Below, one piece after another: positions 51,301 to 59,791 of a stretch of DNA of 64,000 bases. The DNA lies in assembly GCA_905479495.1 (NCBI GenBank), contig CAJQMR010000005.1:62001-126000 (forward strand), in the 5' to 3' direction. Numbering within the stretch: the first letter of the stretch is position 1; the number at the start of each line of letters is the position of its first letter. This DNA comes from an uncultured Anaerolineae bacterium (GTDB taxonomy: Bacteria > Chloroflexota > Anaerolineae > Promineifilales > Promineifilaceae). The translations under genes and the position numbers were made by a program. The notes under the pieces were generated by a model, which did not search any database, had not been told where the DNA came from, and saw only the letters and a list, made by a program, of their open reading frames with translations.

Positions 51301-51497
51301 CAGCCAACTGGACCCGCCCCACCACCGGCTGGCTCCCCGGCGAATTTATCCGCGACGCGCACCGCCTCACCCTACCAGTAGAACTTCCCCCTGGCGACTA
51401 CACGCTGGTGACTGGACTTTATTTGCCCAACGGCAGCCGCTTGCAGCAGGAAAACGGCCGTGACCACATTCCGCTGACAACCTTTACCATTCGCTGA
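48336..51497 (+). CDS. Large polytopic membrane protein (PTPS-related/YfhO-like)
   Basis: 1053 residues. A membrane-embedded N-terminal half (about 25-410) with roughly ten spans and motifs GFDTVFHLWR, YGYPLFLYQSPF, FQFPWRFLAPAS resembles the '6-pyruvoyl-tetrahydropterin synthase-related' (PF10131) and YfhO membrane proteins, thought to be glycosyltransferase-like. A beta-rich soluble part follows, with two more hydrophobic spans and several Ig-like repeats. Two dispersed repeats are read in frame (residues about 389-408 and 587-614). Function unknown; perhaps cell-surface glycan assembly. Confidence 0.85.
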   Translation: MTHDRHPFTPNSSTSSLARSPGWQAGFFLFLIALLAIPVLQPLFTTQISCGFDTVFHLWRAVQSGALLDEGILFSRWAPQMAHGYGYPLFLYQSPFSAQITAVLHTFNLSWPVALNVVYGLGIVASGWTMWWLARTFWGNWGGLVAAVAYLYAPFHAYVAFYRASLSETVAWSLPPLVLWGLYRWQQDRSRWGLGTAVFSFILLIYTHDVTTYAFLPLFVGWVLLWGLNGCSWQTVWRGGLALLLGIGGSAFFWLPAIVERSAIQFSRANSAWPFLYFNNFLPIDQLLALPRNADPSLLNDWPPRALGSLLLVVALAGAGLAWRRTASNRWLIGFLLAGLAGYIFLTVGWSEFLWTAVPQLAAFQFPWRFLAPASFLAAFLCGGLGNGTQINTDSTDFFSQRLRASALSLLAIVALTVGHWGWLYPDVCAAPGNLSVDGMVRWEQATQTLGSTASGELLPNAVEIVPDPTDPPAWEARLNETSLPSGATMLTTSYQPLTTQIELETAVPFRATLRIFNFPGWRVTVNGRPVPITRSDPEGWITFPVPDGRSTIQATFSETPLRQGADGVSLVSFVLLLGLLWQTRRSNQYSVFSNQSPITDYRLPITVYWPLITVALLLIVAKIFLVDAGYTPLRQAQLQEGTLVGVDQPMPVTLGTPDNPAQVRLWGLDDWETAVPADKPLALTLYWQALQPLAANYKVGLTVLDENGVRWSEAGLRDYRWLRNPPPTSGWPTDQYALTAFFVDMLPGTLPGDYALQLSFFEEGSLTPLTFYSADGRPLGPQLDLGTVTLQPPDNPWPATIAMQHRLEITDGTTTLLGSNLDRSEATPGDPLLVTLFWSATEESSAQLSLVDEAGEAAVNWPVTFADYGPGAWRSQLLLRLPVSLGNGRYQWQLTFPNSLTVRWGELVITAPVRLLTMPAVETAVNITLSEQASLVGFSLEDRTLAAGETINLELVWQAGTEMSESYRVFVHVLGADGRIVAQADGLPANWTRPTTGWLPGEFIRDAHRLTLPVELPPGDYTLVTGLYLPNGSRLQQENGRDHIPLTTFTIR
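49500..49560. repeat. Intragenic dispersed repeat 1
   Basis: ACAGATAAACACAGATTCC followed by CTCTCAGCGCCTCCGCGCC then TCTGCGTTAA. This belongs to the same family as intergenic copies at 3162 and 23163, but here it lies in frame and encodes about TQINTDSTDFFSQRLRASAL. Confidence 0.7.
50094..50177. repeat. Intragenic dispersed repeat 2
   Basis: Tandem short units: CAGTATTCAGTATTCAGTAA and then repeated GATTACC. Read in frame as NQYSVFSNQSPITDYRLPIT. Such 'SNQ/ITDY' strings are typical of intergenic repeats that have entered a gene. Related in style to 46264 and 54141. Confidence 0.7.
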
Positions 51498-51526
51498 CCA
51501 GTTTAGAAGCTTTCATCACGCATGGG

Positions 51527-51599
51527 GCGAATAGACAAATGACACGAATAAAGCAGTTCAAAAATATTCGTTAAATTCGTCCATTCGTTATATTCATGT
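51527..51599. repeat. GACGAAT-type repeat after the membrane protein gene
   Basis: GAATAGACAAATGACACGAA at the left and TTCGTTAAATTCGTCCATTC at the right, with several ATTCGT units. No gene in this stretch. Confidence 0.45.
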
Positions 51600-51616
51600 T
51601 TTCTTCTTCCCAACCA

Positions 51617-52222
51617 TTACTTTTGTTTTTGTAGGATGATCAGTTCCTCGATGTTTTGGCGGGAGGGGACGGAATCGAAGGCAAACTCGCGGTGCTGGAG
51701 TTTGAACCTGTGTTCAGTGAGCAGTTCAATTACCGCGTCTGGCTGGACGACAAAGGGTGGACCACCAGGCCGCTTGCCGATGGGAAAGGCAAAACCGATG
51801 TACAGGCCATCGGGCTTGAGCAGGCGAGCGGCCAAGGCAGCATAGTCGTCCCGTCGGGCCGGATCGATGGCGCAAAAGCAAGTGTATTCCAGCAGGTAAT
51901 CGAACCGGCCGTTCCATTCCTCACCTAACTCAAAAATATCCGTCTGCAAAATATCAACTGGATATGCCGGATCATTCAGTTCCTGCATGGCCCTCACCGC
52001 TTCCGGGGCAAAATCAACGGCCGTTACGGTAAAACCATGCCGAGCAAACAGCCGGGCATCGTGGCCGCGCCCGGCCCCCAACACAATCATCTGCCCCGGC
52101 GGATAATCGCCACTAGCGGCCAGCCGGGCAAAGGTTGGGGTGGGGTGGCCGAGGTCCCAAGGGATACGGCCGTTGGTATAACTTTCCTGCCAATAGTGTG
52201 AATGATTTGCATCGTGGGTCAT
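51617..52222 (-). CDS. SAM-dependent methyltransferase, thiopurine methyltransferase-like
   Basis: 201 residues from ATG 52222. YWQESYTNGRIPWDLGHPTP is the TPMT-family opening. SAM motif I is VLGAGRGHDARLFA, and VDFAPEAV and YTCFCAIDP follow. Such enzymes methylate S- or Se-containing small molecules, or halides. ATG 52264 (fourteen residues longer, with AGGAG too close) is an alternative start. Substrate unknown. Confidence 0.85.
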   Translation of the reverse strand: MTHDANHSHYWQESYTNGRIPWDLGHPTPTFARLAASGDYPPGQMIVLGAGRGHDARLFARHGFTVTAVDFAPEAVRAMQELNDPAYPVDILQTDIFELGEEWNGRFDYLLEYTCFCAIDPARRDDYAALAARLLKPDGLYIGFAFPIGKRPGGPPFVVQPDAVIELLTEHRFKLQHREFAFDSVPSRQNIEELIILQKQK

Positions 52223-52381
52223 TGGCTGATTATAACCAACTGATTCAAACGATGCTGGGGTCATTCTCCTCTGGTGGGCTGGTTGATGCAGGTAGGGGAA
52301 CGGCCGTTGCAGAAAAAGGTACGGAGCAAATGGTTCTTGCCCCGCACCTTACACTGCCGAACAGGTTAACGCGATGCGCTT

Positions 52382-52807
52382 CTACAATTGTTTGCTAAGG
52401 AAATAACGCTGGTGCCCTACCGGGAAATCTGGCAGTTCAGCCATAACCTGGTAGCCATGTTGTTTGTAAAAGTCGGGCGATTGAAAGCTAAACGTGTCCA
52501 GATAAGCCCTCTTTGCACCTCGCTGCCGCGCTTCTTCTTCAACTTGTGTTAAAAGACGATGCCCGTACCCTTGACCACGCAGTTCTTTTTCAATCCACAT
52601 CAAGTCGATGTACATCCAGCCCCAGTACAGTTCGGCAATCACCCCGCCAGCAATTTTTTGGTCAGGCGACTGCACGACAAAACAAAGGCGTGCAAATTGT
52701 TGGTCGCCAGCCTGTGCTTCGTTGTACTGATGCAGGCCGCCGCCGATGATGCCCCAGGCAGATTCTTCGGGTTTCTCAACGTAAGCAATGGTATATTCAG
52801 TTTTCAT
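52382..52807 (-). CDS. GNAT-family N-acetyltransferase
   Basis: 141 residues. The acetyl-CoA-binding motif A is visible as LRGQGYGHRLL (residues about 77-87), preceded by MYIDLMWIEKE and followed by the C-terminal DFYKQHGYQV. Probably acetylates a small amine or a protein end. AGAGGAAC precedes ATG 52807. Substrate unknown. Confidence 0.92.
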   Translation of the reverse strand: MKTEYTIAYVEKPEESAWGIIGGGLHQYNEAQAGDQQFARLCFVVQSPDQKIAGGVIAELYWGWMYIDLMWIEKELRGQGYGHRLLTQVEEEARQRGAKRAYLDTFSFQSPDFYKQHGYQVMAELPDFPVGHQRYFLSKQL

Positions 52808-52933
52808 TATTTTGTTCCTCTTGATGAAATTTTATTTTGTTATGTCAACTTTTTGTTTTACAAAGATGCTGGATATTGTCGGCTAACCAGCAAGATGACA
52901 GGTGACAAAAAGAGAAACGGCCGTTCTATCTCC

Positions 52934-53017
52934 TCATCCGCTCTGAAGACACCGCACCAGCATAGTGGTTACGGCCGTATTTTTGGACTTCTCTGTCATT
53001 TGGGTATTTTTGAACAT
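52934..53017 (-). CDS. Possible 27-residue peptide
   Basis: ATG 53017 follows AAGGAGAAAGC, a strong ribosome site, and the frame encodes 27 residues beginning MFKNTQMTEKSKN. It contains an ACGGCCGT site (TAV). No homology known. It lies after the decayed frame at 53048-53340 and could be its former neighbour or noise. Confidence 0.3.
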   Translation of the reverse strand: MFKNTQMTEKSKNTAVTTMLVRCLQSG

Positions 53018-53047
53018 GCTTTCTCCTTGTGACTCGAATTGGTTCAA

Positions 53048-53340
53048 TTATTCTTCAACATTGCTGCAAGCAACTGTGCTGCTACCATCTTGCCATTTAT
53101 CGGCTGGAAAGTCAGCCCCTAAAAGGGGTATTTTGGCAACAGTCAACTTGGGTTCAGTGGGTTGGTACACAATAGATTGGTGGTAGAGTGCGCCTGTATC
53201 TGGCTCATATCGATTCGCTCAACATCCCCGGCTGCTAACCATGACCGAGAGTTGGCCAGGCTGTGTCTGTTAACACCTGGCCATCTGTAAGAGTTCTGTA
53301 CTCACCTGAACATTATAACCGAATCCTGGGAATCCCTTTT
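53048..53340 (-). pseudogene. Putative decayed coding stretch
   Basis: Three minus-strand frames join into one plausible protein: GEYRTLTDGQVLTD-type, then NRYEPDTGALYHQSIVYQPT with EPKLTVAKIPLF, then GADFPADKWQDGSSTVAC and a stop at 53048. Joining needs one frameshift and one in-frame stop removed. I do not recognise the family. This is the main content of the 613-base gap 52808-53420. Confidence 0.3.
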
Positions 53341-53420
53341 CCGGTTATTCAACTTGTGTCGATTGGGGCAACGGCCGTTCGTCGTTACAATAAAGCAAAG
53401 CACAAAAAGGAGCGTTATCC

Positions 53421-54122
53421 ATGCCGACACAATTTACGGGTTTTCCCCCTGAAGGCATCCAATTCATGCACGATCTGGTACAGAACAATGACCGCGACTG
53501 GTTCAATCCGCGTAAAGAACTGTATAAAACGCACATCGTGCAGCCCTCCATTGCATTTGTGCAGGCAATGGGCCAGCGCTTGCAGCATCTCGTGCCCAAC
53601 ATTCAGTACGACACGCGCACCAATGGCTCAGGCTCGCTCATGCGCATTTACCGCGACACGCGCTTTAGCCAAGACAAAACGCCGTACAAAGAGTATGTGG
53701 GCATTATTTTTTGGGAAGGCAGCGGCAAAAAAACTGACAATCCCGGCTTTCATCTGGGATTAACCGGACACGGAGCCGAAATTCATGTGGGCATGCATGG
53801 CTTTCCCAAGCCAATGCTGGCAGCGTACCGGCAGGCGGTTGTGGATGAGAAGTTGGGAGCGGCGTTGGTTGAGCGGGTAACGGCCGTACAAAAAGCAGGC
53901 TACACCGTTGGCGGCGAACATTACAAGCGCGTTCCTCGCGGCTTCGATCCGGATCATCTGCGTGCCGACTGGCTGCGCTACGCCACGCTTTATGCCAGCA
54001 GCGGCAATATTCCGACCAGCATCGTGACCTCAGACAATTTTTTTGACGTTTGTTTTGCTCATTTTGAACAAATGCTGCCTCTGCATAACTGGCTGGTTCA
54101 GGTAGCCCAAACGGCCGTATGA
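53421..54122 (+). CDS. DUF2461 domain protein
   Basis: 233 residues. It begins with [21 protein letters not shown], and continues with [20 protein letters not shown] and GFHLGLTG, the DUF2461/TIGR02453 pattern. AAGGAG lies before the ATG. No characterised function is known to me. It stands alone between the decayed frame and the S9 peptidase. Confidence 0.93.
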   Translation: MPTQFTGFPPEGIQFMHDLVQNNDRDWFNPRKELYKTHIVQPSIAFVQAMGQRLQHLVPNIQYDTRTNGSGSLMRIYRDTRFSQDKTPYKEYVGIIFWEGSGKKTDNPGFHLGLTGHGAEIHVGMHGFPKPMLAAYRQAVVDEKLGAALVERVTAVQKAGYTVGGEHYKRVPRGFDPDHLRADWLRYATLYASSGNIPTSIVTSDNFFDVCFAHFEQMLPLHNWLVQVAQTAV

Positions 54123-54140
54123 TGGGTTTGGGTTTGGGCT

Positions 54141-54200
54141 GGAGACTAGAGATTGGCCAGCTACAATCTCCAATCTCTCATCTCCAGTCCCCAATCTCCA
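54141..54200. repeat. GAGATTGG/CAATCTC-type repeat
   Basis: Units GGAGACTAGAGATTGG, AATCTCCAATCTCTCATCTC and CCAGTCCCCAATCTCC make a low-complexity hairpin upstream of the S9 peptidase gene. Confidence 0.5.
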
Positions 54201-54246
54201 CAAAAACGTGTTGGCGATTTACCCGTTGCGGTTTATCATTCCCGCC

Positions 54247-56196
54247 ATGAGCGGAAAGAAAATTGCACCCTATGGTGCCTGGAAATCCCCCATCAGTTCA
54301 GACCTTATTGTGGCTGGATCGATTGGTTTGGGGCAGTTAGTCGTTGATGGTAATGCAATTTATTGGACAGAAGGACGGCCGTCTGAAAACGGCCGTAATG
54401 CCCTAGTCAAATGGACGCCGGAAAACGGCATCGAAGAGCTGTCTGCCGCCGGATTTAACGTGCGCAGTCGCGTCCACGAATATGGTGGCGGCGCGTACGC
54501 CATCCACGACGACACCATCTACTTCACCAACTTTGTCGATCAGCGGCTGTACGTGCAGTACCCATTCAGTGAGCCAGAACCCCTTACGACCCACGAACCG
54601 CTCCGCTTTACTGATGGCGTTGTTGATGCAGGACGTGGCCGCCTCTTTTGCATTCGCGAAGACCACACCACGCCTGGCCAAGAACCCAGCAACAGCCTCG
54701 TCAGCCTGAATCTGGACAGTCACAATGAAAGCGGCACCGTACTAACCGATGGCTATAGTTTCTATTCCTCACCACGCCTCAGCCCAAACGGCCGTCAACT
54801 GGCCTGGCTTTGCTGGAACCATCCCAACATGCCCTGGGATGGCACCGAACTGTGGGTCGCCGACCTGGATGAGATGGGCACCGCGTTAAGCAACGTCACC
54901 CTGGTGGCGGGCGGACCTATCGAATCTATTTTCCAACCAGAATGGTCGCCAACGGGCGAACTTTACTTCGTGTCTGACCGCACCGACTGGTGGAATTTGT
55001 ACCGCTGGCACGAAGGCAAGGTGCAGCCGCTTTACCCCATGGATGCTGAATTTGGTCGCCCGCAGTGGATATTTGGTATGTCCACCTACGGCTTTGAAGG
55101 GCCTGACAGCATCATTTGTACGTTTACGCAAAACGGCCGTTGGCATCTAGCCCGGCTGAACACCCATACAAACAAGCTTACTCGCATCAAAACCCCTTAC
55201 ACGTCCATTGATTATTTGCAGGTTAGCAACGGCACAGCCTGCTTCATTGGCGGGTCAGCCACCCGGCCCAGCGCCGTGGTGCGGCTCGATTTGCAAACAA
55301 ACGACTGCCAAGTGCTGCGCCAATCCACAGACTTAACGATAGACACTGCCTACCTCTCCGTGCCAGAAGCATTGGAATTTCCTACGGAAAACGGACTCAC
55401 AGCACACGCCATCTATTATCCACCACAAAACCGGGATTTTGTGGCTCCCGAAAATGAAGCGCCGCCGCTGCTGGTGCTAAGTCACGGGGGTCCCACCAGT
55501 GCAGCATCCACCACGCTCAAGCTGGGTACCCAATATTGGACCAGCCGGGGCTTTGCCGTTTTGGATGTGAATTATGGGGGCAGCTCGGGATACGGCCGTA
55601 CCTACCGGCAGCGTCTCAACGGAGAATGGGGCATTGTCGATGTGCAAGATTGTGTCAACGGCGCGAAATACCTGGTTGATCAAGGGTTGGCCGATGGCAA
55701 CCGACTGGCTATTCGCGGTGGAAGTGCCGGTGGGTACACCACACTGTGCGCCCTCACTTTTCATGACACGTTCAGCGCTGGGGCCAGCCATTTTGGCGTC
55801 AGCGATGTAGAAGCCTTAGCCAGGGACACGCACAAATTTGAATCGCGCTACCTGGACAGCATGATTGGCCCTTACCCTGAAGCCAAAGAAACCTACGCGG
55901 CCCGTTCGCCCATTCACTTTACGGACCAGATCAACTGCCCGCTTATTCTGTTCCAGGGATTAGAAGATAAAGTAGTGCCCCCCAACCAGGCAGAAACAAT
56001 GTTTGAGGCAGTAAAAGCCAAAGGCATCCCGGTGGCCTATGTGGCCTTTCCTGGCGAACAGCATGGCTTCCGCAGCGCGGAAAATATCAAACGGGCGCTG
56101 GATGGTGAGCTTTACTTCTACAGCCAAATCTTCGGCTTCGATCTGGCTGATCCGGTTAAGCCCATCGACATCGAAAACCTGCCCAACCCTACTTAA
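54247..56196 (+). CDS. S9-family prolyl oligopeptidase-like serine peptidase
   Basis: 649 residues. A beta-propeller (about 30-380, strands such as [15 protein letters not shown] and [15 protein letters not shown]) is followed by an alpha/beta-hydrolase with Ser493 (GGSAGG), Asp574 (LEDKVVP) and His606 (EQHGF). Oxyanion motif SHGGPT. It is an acylaminoacyl- or dipeptidyl-peptidase type, cytoplasmic because no signal peptide is seen. ATG 54247 has no Shine-Dalgarno and a -10-like TTATCA ends only about eleven bases before it, so a leaderless message is possible. A GTG/TTG start near 54208 is the alternative. Confidence 0.92.
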   Translation: MSGKKIAPYGAWKSPISSDLIVAGSIGLGQLVVDGNAIYWTEGRPSENGRNALVKWTPENGIEELSAAGFNVRSRVHEYGGGAYAIHDDTIYFTNFVDQRLYVQYPFSEPEPLTTHEPLRFTDGVVDAGRGRLFCIREDHTTPGQEPSNSLVSLNLDSHNESGTVLTDGYSFYSSPRLSPNGRQLAWLCWNHPNMPWDGTELWVADLDEMGTALSNVTLVAGGPIESIFQPEWSPTGELYFVSDRTDWWNLYRWHEGKVQPLYPMDAEFGRPQWIFGMSTYGFEGPDSIICTFTQNGRWHLARLNTHTNKLTRIKTPYTSIDYLQVSNGTACFIGGSATRPSAVVRLDLQTNDCQVLRQSTDLTIDTAYLSVPEALEFPTENGLTAHAIYYPPQNRDFVAPENEAPPLLVLSHGGPTSAASTTLKLGTQYWTSRGFAVLDVNYGGSSGYGRTYRQRLNGEWGIVDVQDCVNGAKYLVDQGLADGNRLAIRGGSAGGYTTLCALTFHDTFSAGASHFGVSDVEALARDTHKFESRYLDSMIGPYPEAKETYAARSPIHFTDQINCPLILFQGLEDKVVPPNQAETMFEAVKAKGIPVAYVAFPGEQHGFRSAENIKRALDGELYFYSQIFGFDLADPVKPIDIENLPNPT

Positions 56197-56206
56197 TTCC
56201 CCGCCG

Positions 56207-56311
56207 TGTCATTCTGACCGAAGGGAAGAATCCCTCTGAAGACGAATCTGAAAAAGCCATGCCCGCGAAGAATGGGGTCTGTAGGGATTCTTCGTTTCAC
56301 TCAGAATGACA
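56207..56311. repeat. Dispersed inverted-repeat element, TGTCAT family (copy 2)
   Basis: TGTCATTCTGACCGAAGGGA on the left pairs with a right end reading TTTCACTCAGAATGACA. It has the same ends and size as the element at 1533-1647. A partial further unit (TGTCATGTTGAGCAGGCAGA) follows near 56321. Confidence 0.75.
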
Positions 56312-56396
56312 ATTTTGGCCTGTCATGTTGAGCAGGCAGAGCATCTCTGCGAGTTCCACTTTCGCCGACATGGTTTTTTATGCGATGATCTTTGTT

Positions 56397-58628
56397 TTAT
56401 TCGGGGCGGTAAAACGAATCTGCGGGCAGCAGGGGATCTGGCTCCTCAAACGAATCCACAATTTCAACAAAAAAGACATTGGCTAACGCCCGAATCTGGT
56501 GCAAGACGCGCACCAGTTGGCGGGGACGCAGCACTTCGACGGCAAGATGTATGTGAACTTCATTGGGCGCACCGGGATCCGGCGTGTGGATATAGGCAAT
56601 GTTGATGTCTTCATCGTTCATCAACTGGGTGATTTCAAAAAGCAACCCAGGGCGATCATACACTTTGACTTGTAGTTTAATCTGACGCACTTCTCGTGGT
56701 GCAGCTTCCCCCCAGGCTAGCTTCAGCTTGCGACCCCCTGCCAAACGACCAGGATTCAGCGTATGACATCGCTGGTGATGCACCGTCACGCCACCATCCC
56801 GCCGCAAAAAGCCAATAATGGAATCTGGGGGCCGGGGGTTACAAGTACCGCAGAGACGAATTTCACGGCCCTCAGCCTGAGTGACCACAAACTGGGCACC
56901 TTTTTCAGAATATACAATTTTGCCCAAATGGCGCGCGGGCCCCTGGGTCCACATTTCTTCTACCAACTTGGTAGTAACGGCCGTTGGCAACAGCTCCGCC
57001 CGCCCCAATTCATAATACATATCTCGGGTATTGTTATAACCAAAGGCGTGGGCCACGCGCTCATGTGGGTAACTGTGCATCCCTAACATGGCCAGTTCAT
57101 CTTGCAGCAAATGGAGACCCTGGTAAACGGCCGTTTGCGGTGACAACCGCCTGAACCAACGACGGGCATGGCTACGTGCATAATTTGTCGTAATGTAGCC
57201 CAAATCTTCATCCAACCAGGCCCGCTGCGGCTGTGCCTTTTCCTTTTTCATGATGCGCACCTTCATGCCATCATGCAGCGGTTTGTTAAGCGGATACAAC
57301 ATATCATTCACATAGGCAGAGTGGCATTGGTTGCCCAAACCAGTGTGAATTGCGTAGGCAAAATCAAGCGCTGTAGCCCCCTTCCCCAGTTCAATGGCGT
57401 CACCACGCGGGGTAAACACCCGAATCTGCTGCCGAAAAACATCTTCCACCACGCCCCGCACGCCAGCGGTAGGATCTTGTGGCTCCACATTGATGTTTTC
57501 ATTGATATTTTCAAAGAAAGCTTCCATCCGCCCGGCCACACCGCTGGTCCACATTGGGGTGTCTGCATAGAACCAACGTGCCAGCACCCCTACCTCGGAC
57601 ACTTTATCCATTGCCTCTGTGCGCAAACGCAGCTTTAAATGCTGTCCATTTGTATGCACCACTGTCGTATGCAGGGACCGATAAAGGTTATCCCGGGCGA
57701 CCGCCACATAATCATCAAACGTGCCGGGGACTGGCTGCCACAGTTGGTGTATATATCCCAAAGCATTGTAACAAGATTGCCAACTGTCCATCAGCACCAC
57801 CAGACGCATCGTCTTATCGACTTCGTAAAATGAGGATGCACTCTCACACAAATCCTGGTAGACGCTGTAAATGTTTTCCGGGGCTAAAAATACCCGCCGC
57901 ACATCGAGGTTGGCTTGGAGCAAGCAGTCAAATATCTGACCGCTGATCATCTGGTACTCTTCCTGCTGTTCTTGATGGATTTGTATCAATCGATCGTGAA
58001 TAATCCGATGTGCTTCCGGATCAAGCACTTCCAGGGACAGAGACTCCAGCTCATTTTTGAGCCACCAAATACCCAGCCGGTTGGCCAGAGGCGCATAGAC
58101 AGACAAGGTTTCTTTGGCTTTGTAAATCTGCCGGGAGTGGGGTGTCGCTTTGATGGTGCGCATGTTGTGCAGCCGGTCAAACAGCTTGATGATGACAGCA
58201 CGTACGTCATTGGTCATGGCACCCAGCAGCTTATGCAACGTCAGGTCTTCAATTTCTTGTTTAGACAGTTCTTTGCGGTTGGCAATGCCTTTGGTGACAT
58301 CTTTTAGCTTCGTAACACCATCTACCAGGTGAGCCACCTCTGGACCAAACTGGATTTCAATTTCATCAATGGTCACTCTGGTATCCTCAGCGACATCATG
58401 CAAGAGGGCAGCCACCAGGGCCGGAGCGTCCAGTAAATATTCTGCGATGTAGTAAGCAACTGTTAGGGGGTGGGTAAAAAAAAGCTCACCGGATTTACGG
58501 CGTTGGTCTCCGTGTTCCCGGCGAGCGAGGGCAAAAGCTTCCTGTACGCAAATGCGATCCTCTGCACTAAGGTACTTGTTAACTTGCTCAAAGAACTGCC
58601 TACCGTCAGACGCAATGGTATGTGCCAT
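56397..58628 (-). CDS. RSH-family (p)ppGpp hydrolase with degenerate synthetase domain
   Basis: 743 residues from ATG 58628. The HD hydrolase site is intact: H53, H77-D78, E81-D82 in LLHDVAEDT, and D151/N155 in KLFDRLHNMRT. The synthetase region (about 240-360) is unusual. The family RxKxxYSIxxK motif reads APENIYSVYQDL, the catalytic-Glu motif reads LKLRLRT instead of E-QIRT, and PKxNxYxSLH is ARDNLYRSLH. TGS (about 395-455, GDAIELGKGATALDFAYAIH) and C-terminal ACT domains follow. It probably degrades, but does not make, (p)ppGpp. The start is uncertain because no clear Shine-Dalgarno is seen. Confidence 0.9.
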   Translation of the reverse strand: MAHTIASDGRQFFEQVNKYLSAEDRICVQEAFALARREHGDQRRKSGELFFTHPLTVAYYIAEYLLDAPALVAALLHDVAEDTRVTIDEIEIQFGPEVAHLVDGVTKLKDVTKGIANRKELSKQEIEDLTLHKLLGAMTNDVRAVIIKLFDRLHNMRTIKATPHSRQIYKAKETLSVYAPLANRLGIWWLKNELESLSLEVLDPEAHRIIHDRLIQIHQEQQEEYQMISGQIFDCLLQANLDVRRVFLAPENIYSVYQDLCESASSFYEVDKTMRLVVLMDSWQSCYNALGYIHQLWQPVPGTFDDYVAVARDNLYRSLHTTVVHTNGQHLKLRLRTEAMDKVSEVGVLARWFYADTPMWTSGVAGRMEAFFENINENINVEPQDPTAGVRGVVEDVFRQQIRVFTPRGDAIELGKGATALDFAYAIHTGLGNQCHSAYVNDMLYPLNKPLHDGMKVRIMKKEKAQPQRAWLDEDLGYITTNYARSHARRWFRRLSPQTAVYQGLHLLQDELAMLGMHSYPHERVAHAFGYNNTRDMYYELGRAELLPTAVTTKLVEEMWTQGPARHLGKIVYSEKGAQFVVTQAEGREIRLCGTCNPRPPDSIIGFLRRDGGVTVHHQRCHTLNPGRLAGGRKLKLAWGEAAPREVRQIKLQVKVYDRPGLLFEITQLMNDEDINIAYIHTPDPGAPNEVHIHLAVEVLRPRQLVRVLHQIRALANVFFVEIVDSFEEPDPLLPADSFYRPE

Positions 58629-58669
58629 AACCGGTAATGATATTAAAAACAAGCGAAAAGTAAAACTTT

Positions 58670-59404
58670 TTATACTTTCTTATAATCTACGAAACGATAG
58701 CCTACGCCTCTTTCCGTGAGGATGTAGTACGGATTGGCGGGATCTTCCTCTATTTTTTTGCGTAGATAGTTAATGTACAGTCGCAAATAATGTGTCTCAT
58801 CCCGGTATTCATAGCCCCATACTTTGGCTAACAATGTTTCATGCGGCACCACCCAACCCGCATTTTGAATGAGGTGGTTAAGCAGGCGATATTCGGTGGG
58901 GCGCAAATCAATGCGCTCATCGTTGACAATGACCTGGTGGCGATTGAAATCAATCGAGAGGCGATCATCAATGCGCAGGATGGTTCTGGGTGGTGGGGCT
59001 GGCCATTCTGCGCGGCGGAGAACGGCCGTAACCCGGGTCACCAACTCTCGTGGACTAAACGGCTTGGTCACATAATCATCAGCACCCAGGCTAAGCCCCT
59101 GAATCTTGTCATCTTCATCGCTCTTAACCGTGAGCAAAATCACCGGCACGGTAGAAATTTCCCGCAGCAGCTTCAGCGTTTCAAAGCCATCCATCTCCGG
59201 CATCATCACGTCCATAATCACCAGATCCGGCGTATGCTGGCGAATTTGCTCCAGGGCAGCCAGGCCATTTTCGGCTTCAATAATTTGGTACCCTTCCAGC
59301 TCCATATTCATGCGAATAAACCGCCGCATACGGGATTCATCATCCACGACCAAAACAAGGCGCGGGGCTGTAGGTTCTAACGAGTCTGGTACTTGTTCAA
59401 CCAT
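58670..59404 (-). CDS. Orphan response regulator, OmpR/KdpE-like
   Basis: 244 residues. Receiver with Asp65 ([13 protein letters not shown]), LTVKS and KPFSPRELV; a winged helix at about 150-240 ([23 protein letters not shown]). No kinase gene adjoins it. It lies 41 bases upstream of the RSH gene on the same strand and could be co-transcribed with it. Confidence 0.94.
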   Translation of the reverse strand: MVEQVPDSLEPTAPRLVLVVDDESRMRRFIRMNMELEGYQIIEAENGLAALEQIRQHTPDLVIMDVMMPEMDGFETLKLLREISTVPVILLTVKSDEDDKIQGLSLGADDYVTKPFSPRELVTRVTAVLRRAEWPAPPPRTILRIDDRLSIDFNRHQVIVNDERIDLRPTEYRLLNHLIQNAGWVVPHETLLAKVWGYEYRDETHYLRLYINYLRKKIEEDPANPYYILTERGVGYRFVDYKKV

Positions 59405-59413
59405 AATATTTTT

Positions 59414-59650
59414 TTATCGTACAAAGCTAACCACTTCTTCGACATCTCCAGAGGGCATTATTTGGATAAAGTTGATCCGGTGCCAGGGAACCAGCATACT
59501 GGTGACTTCCTCATCCAAATAATGCAAATCCTTGCCATCGCGCAGGCGCGGATTATGTACTTGAATGAATTGGCTGGACGTATTAGGCAGCTCATCAATT
59601 TCGCATTCAAAGGCATCTTCATTTCTAATATGGACAATGACTGTGATCAT
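59414..59650 (-). CDS. Conserved-looking hypothetical protein
   Basis: 78 residues, no signal or membrane span. It starts MITVIVHIRNEDAFECEIDE and ends with a hydrophobic strand (RINFIQIMPSGDVEEVVSFV), resembling a small beta-barrel. AAGGAAATC precedes the ATG. It is ten bases upstream of the response regulator and so likely co-transcribed. Function unknown. Confidence 0.75.
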   Translation of the reverse strand: MITVIVHIRNEDAFECEIDELPNTSSQFIQVHNPRLRDGKDLHYLDEEVTSMLVPWHRINFIQIMPSGDVEEVVSFVR

Positions 59651-59791
59651 ACCGATTTCCTTATGTTAACTCAAGGCCCTAAAAGCTTGTTCGACTTCTG
59701 GGAAATGTTTCTGATGTTAGGCTAAATCCTTCGGATCTAAAATTTATTCTATCAGGGCAATTATGCACAAAAATCAAGGATCATAAAACAG

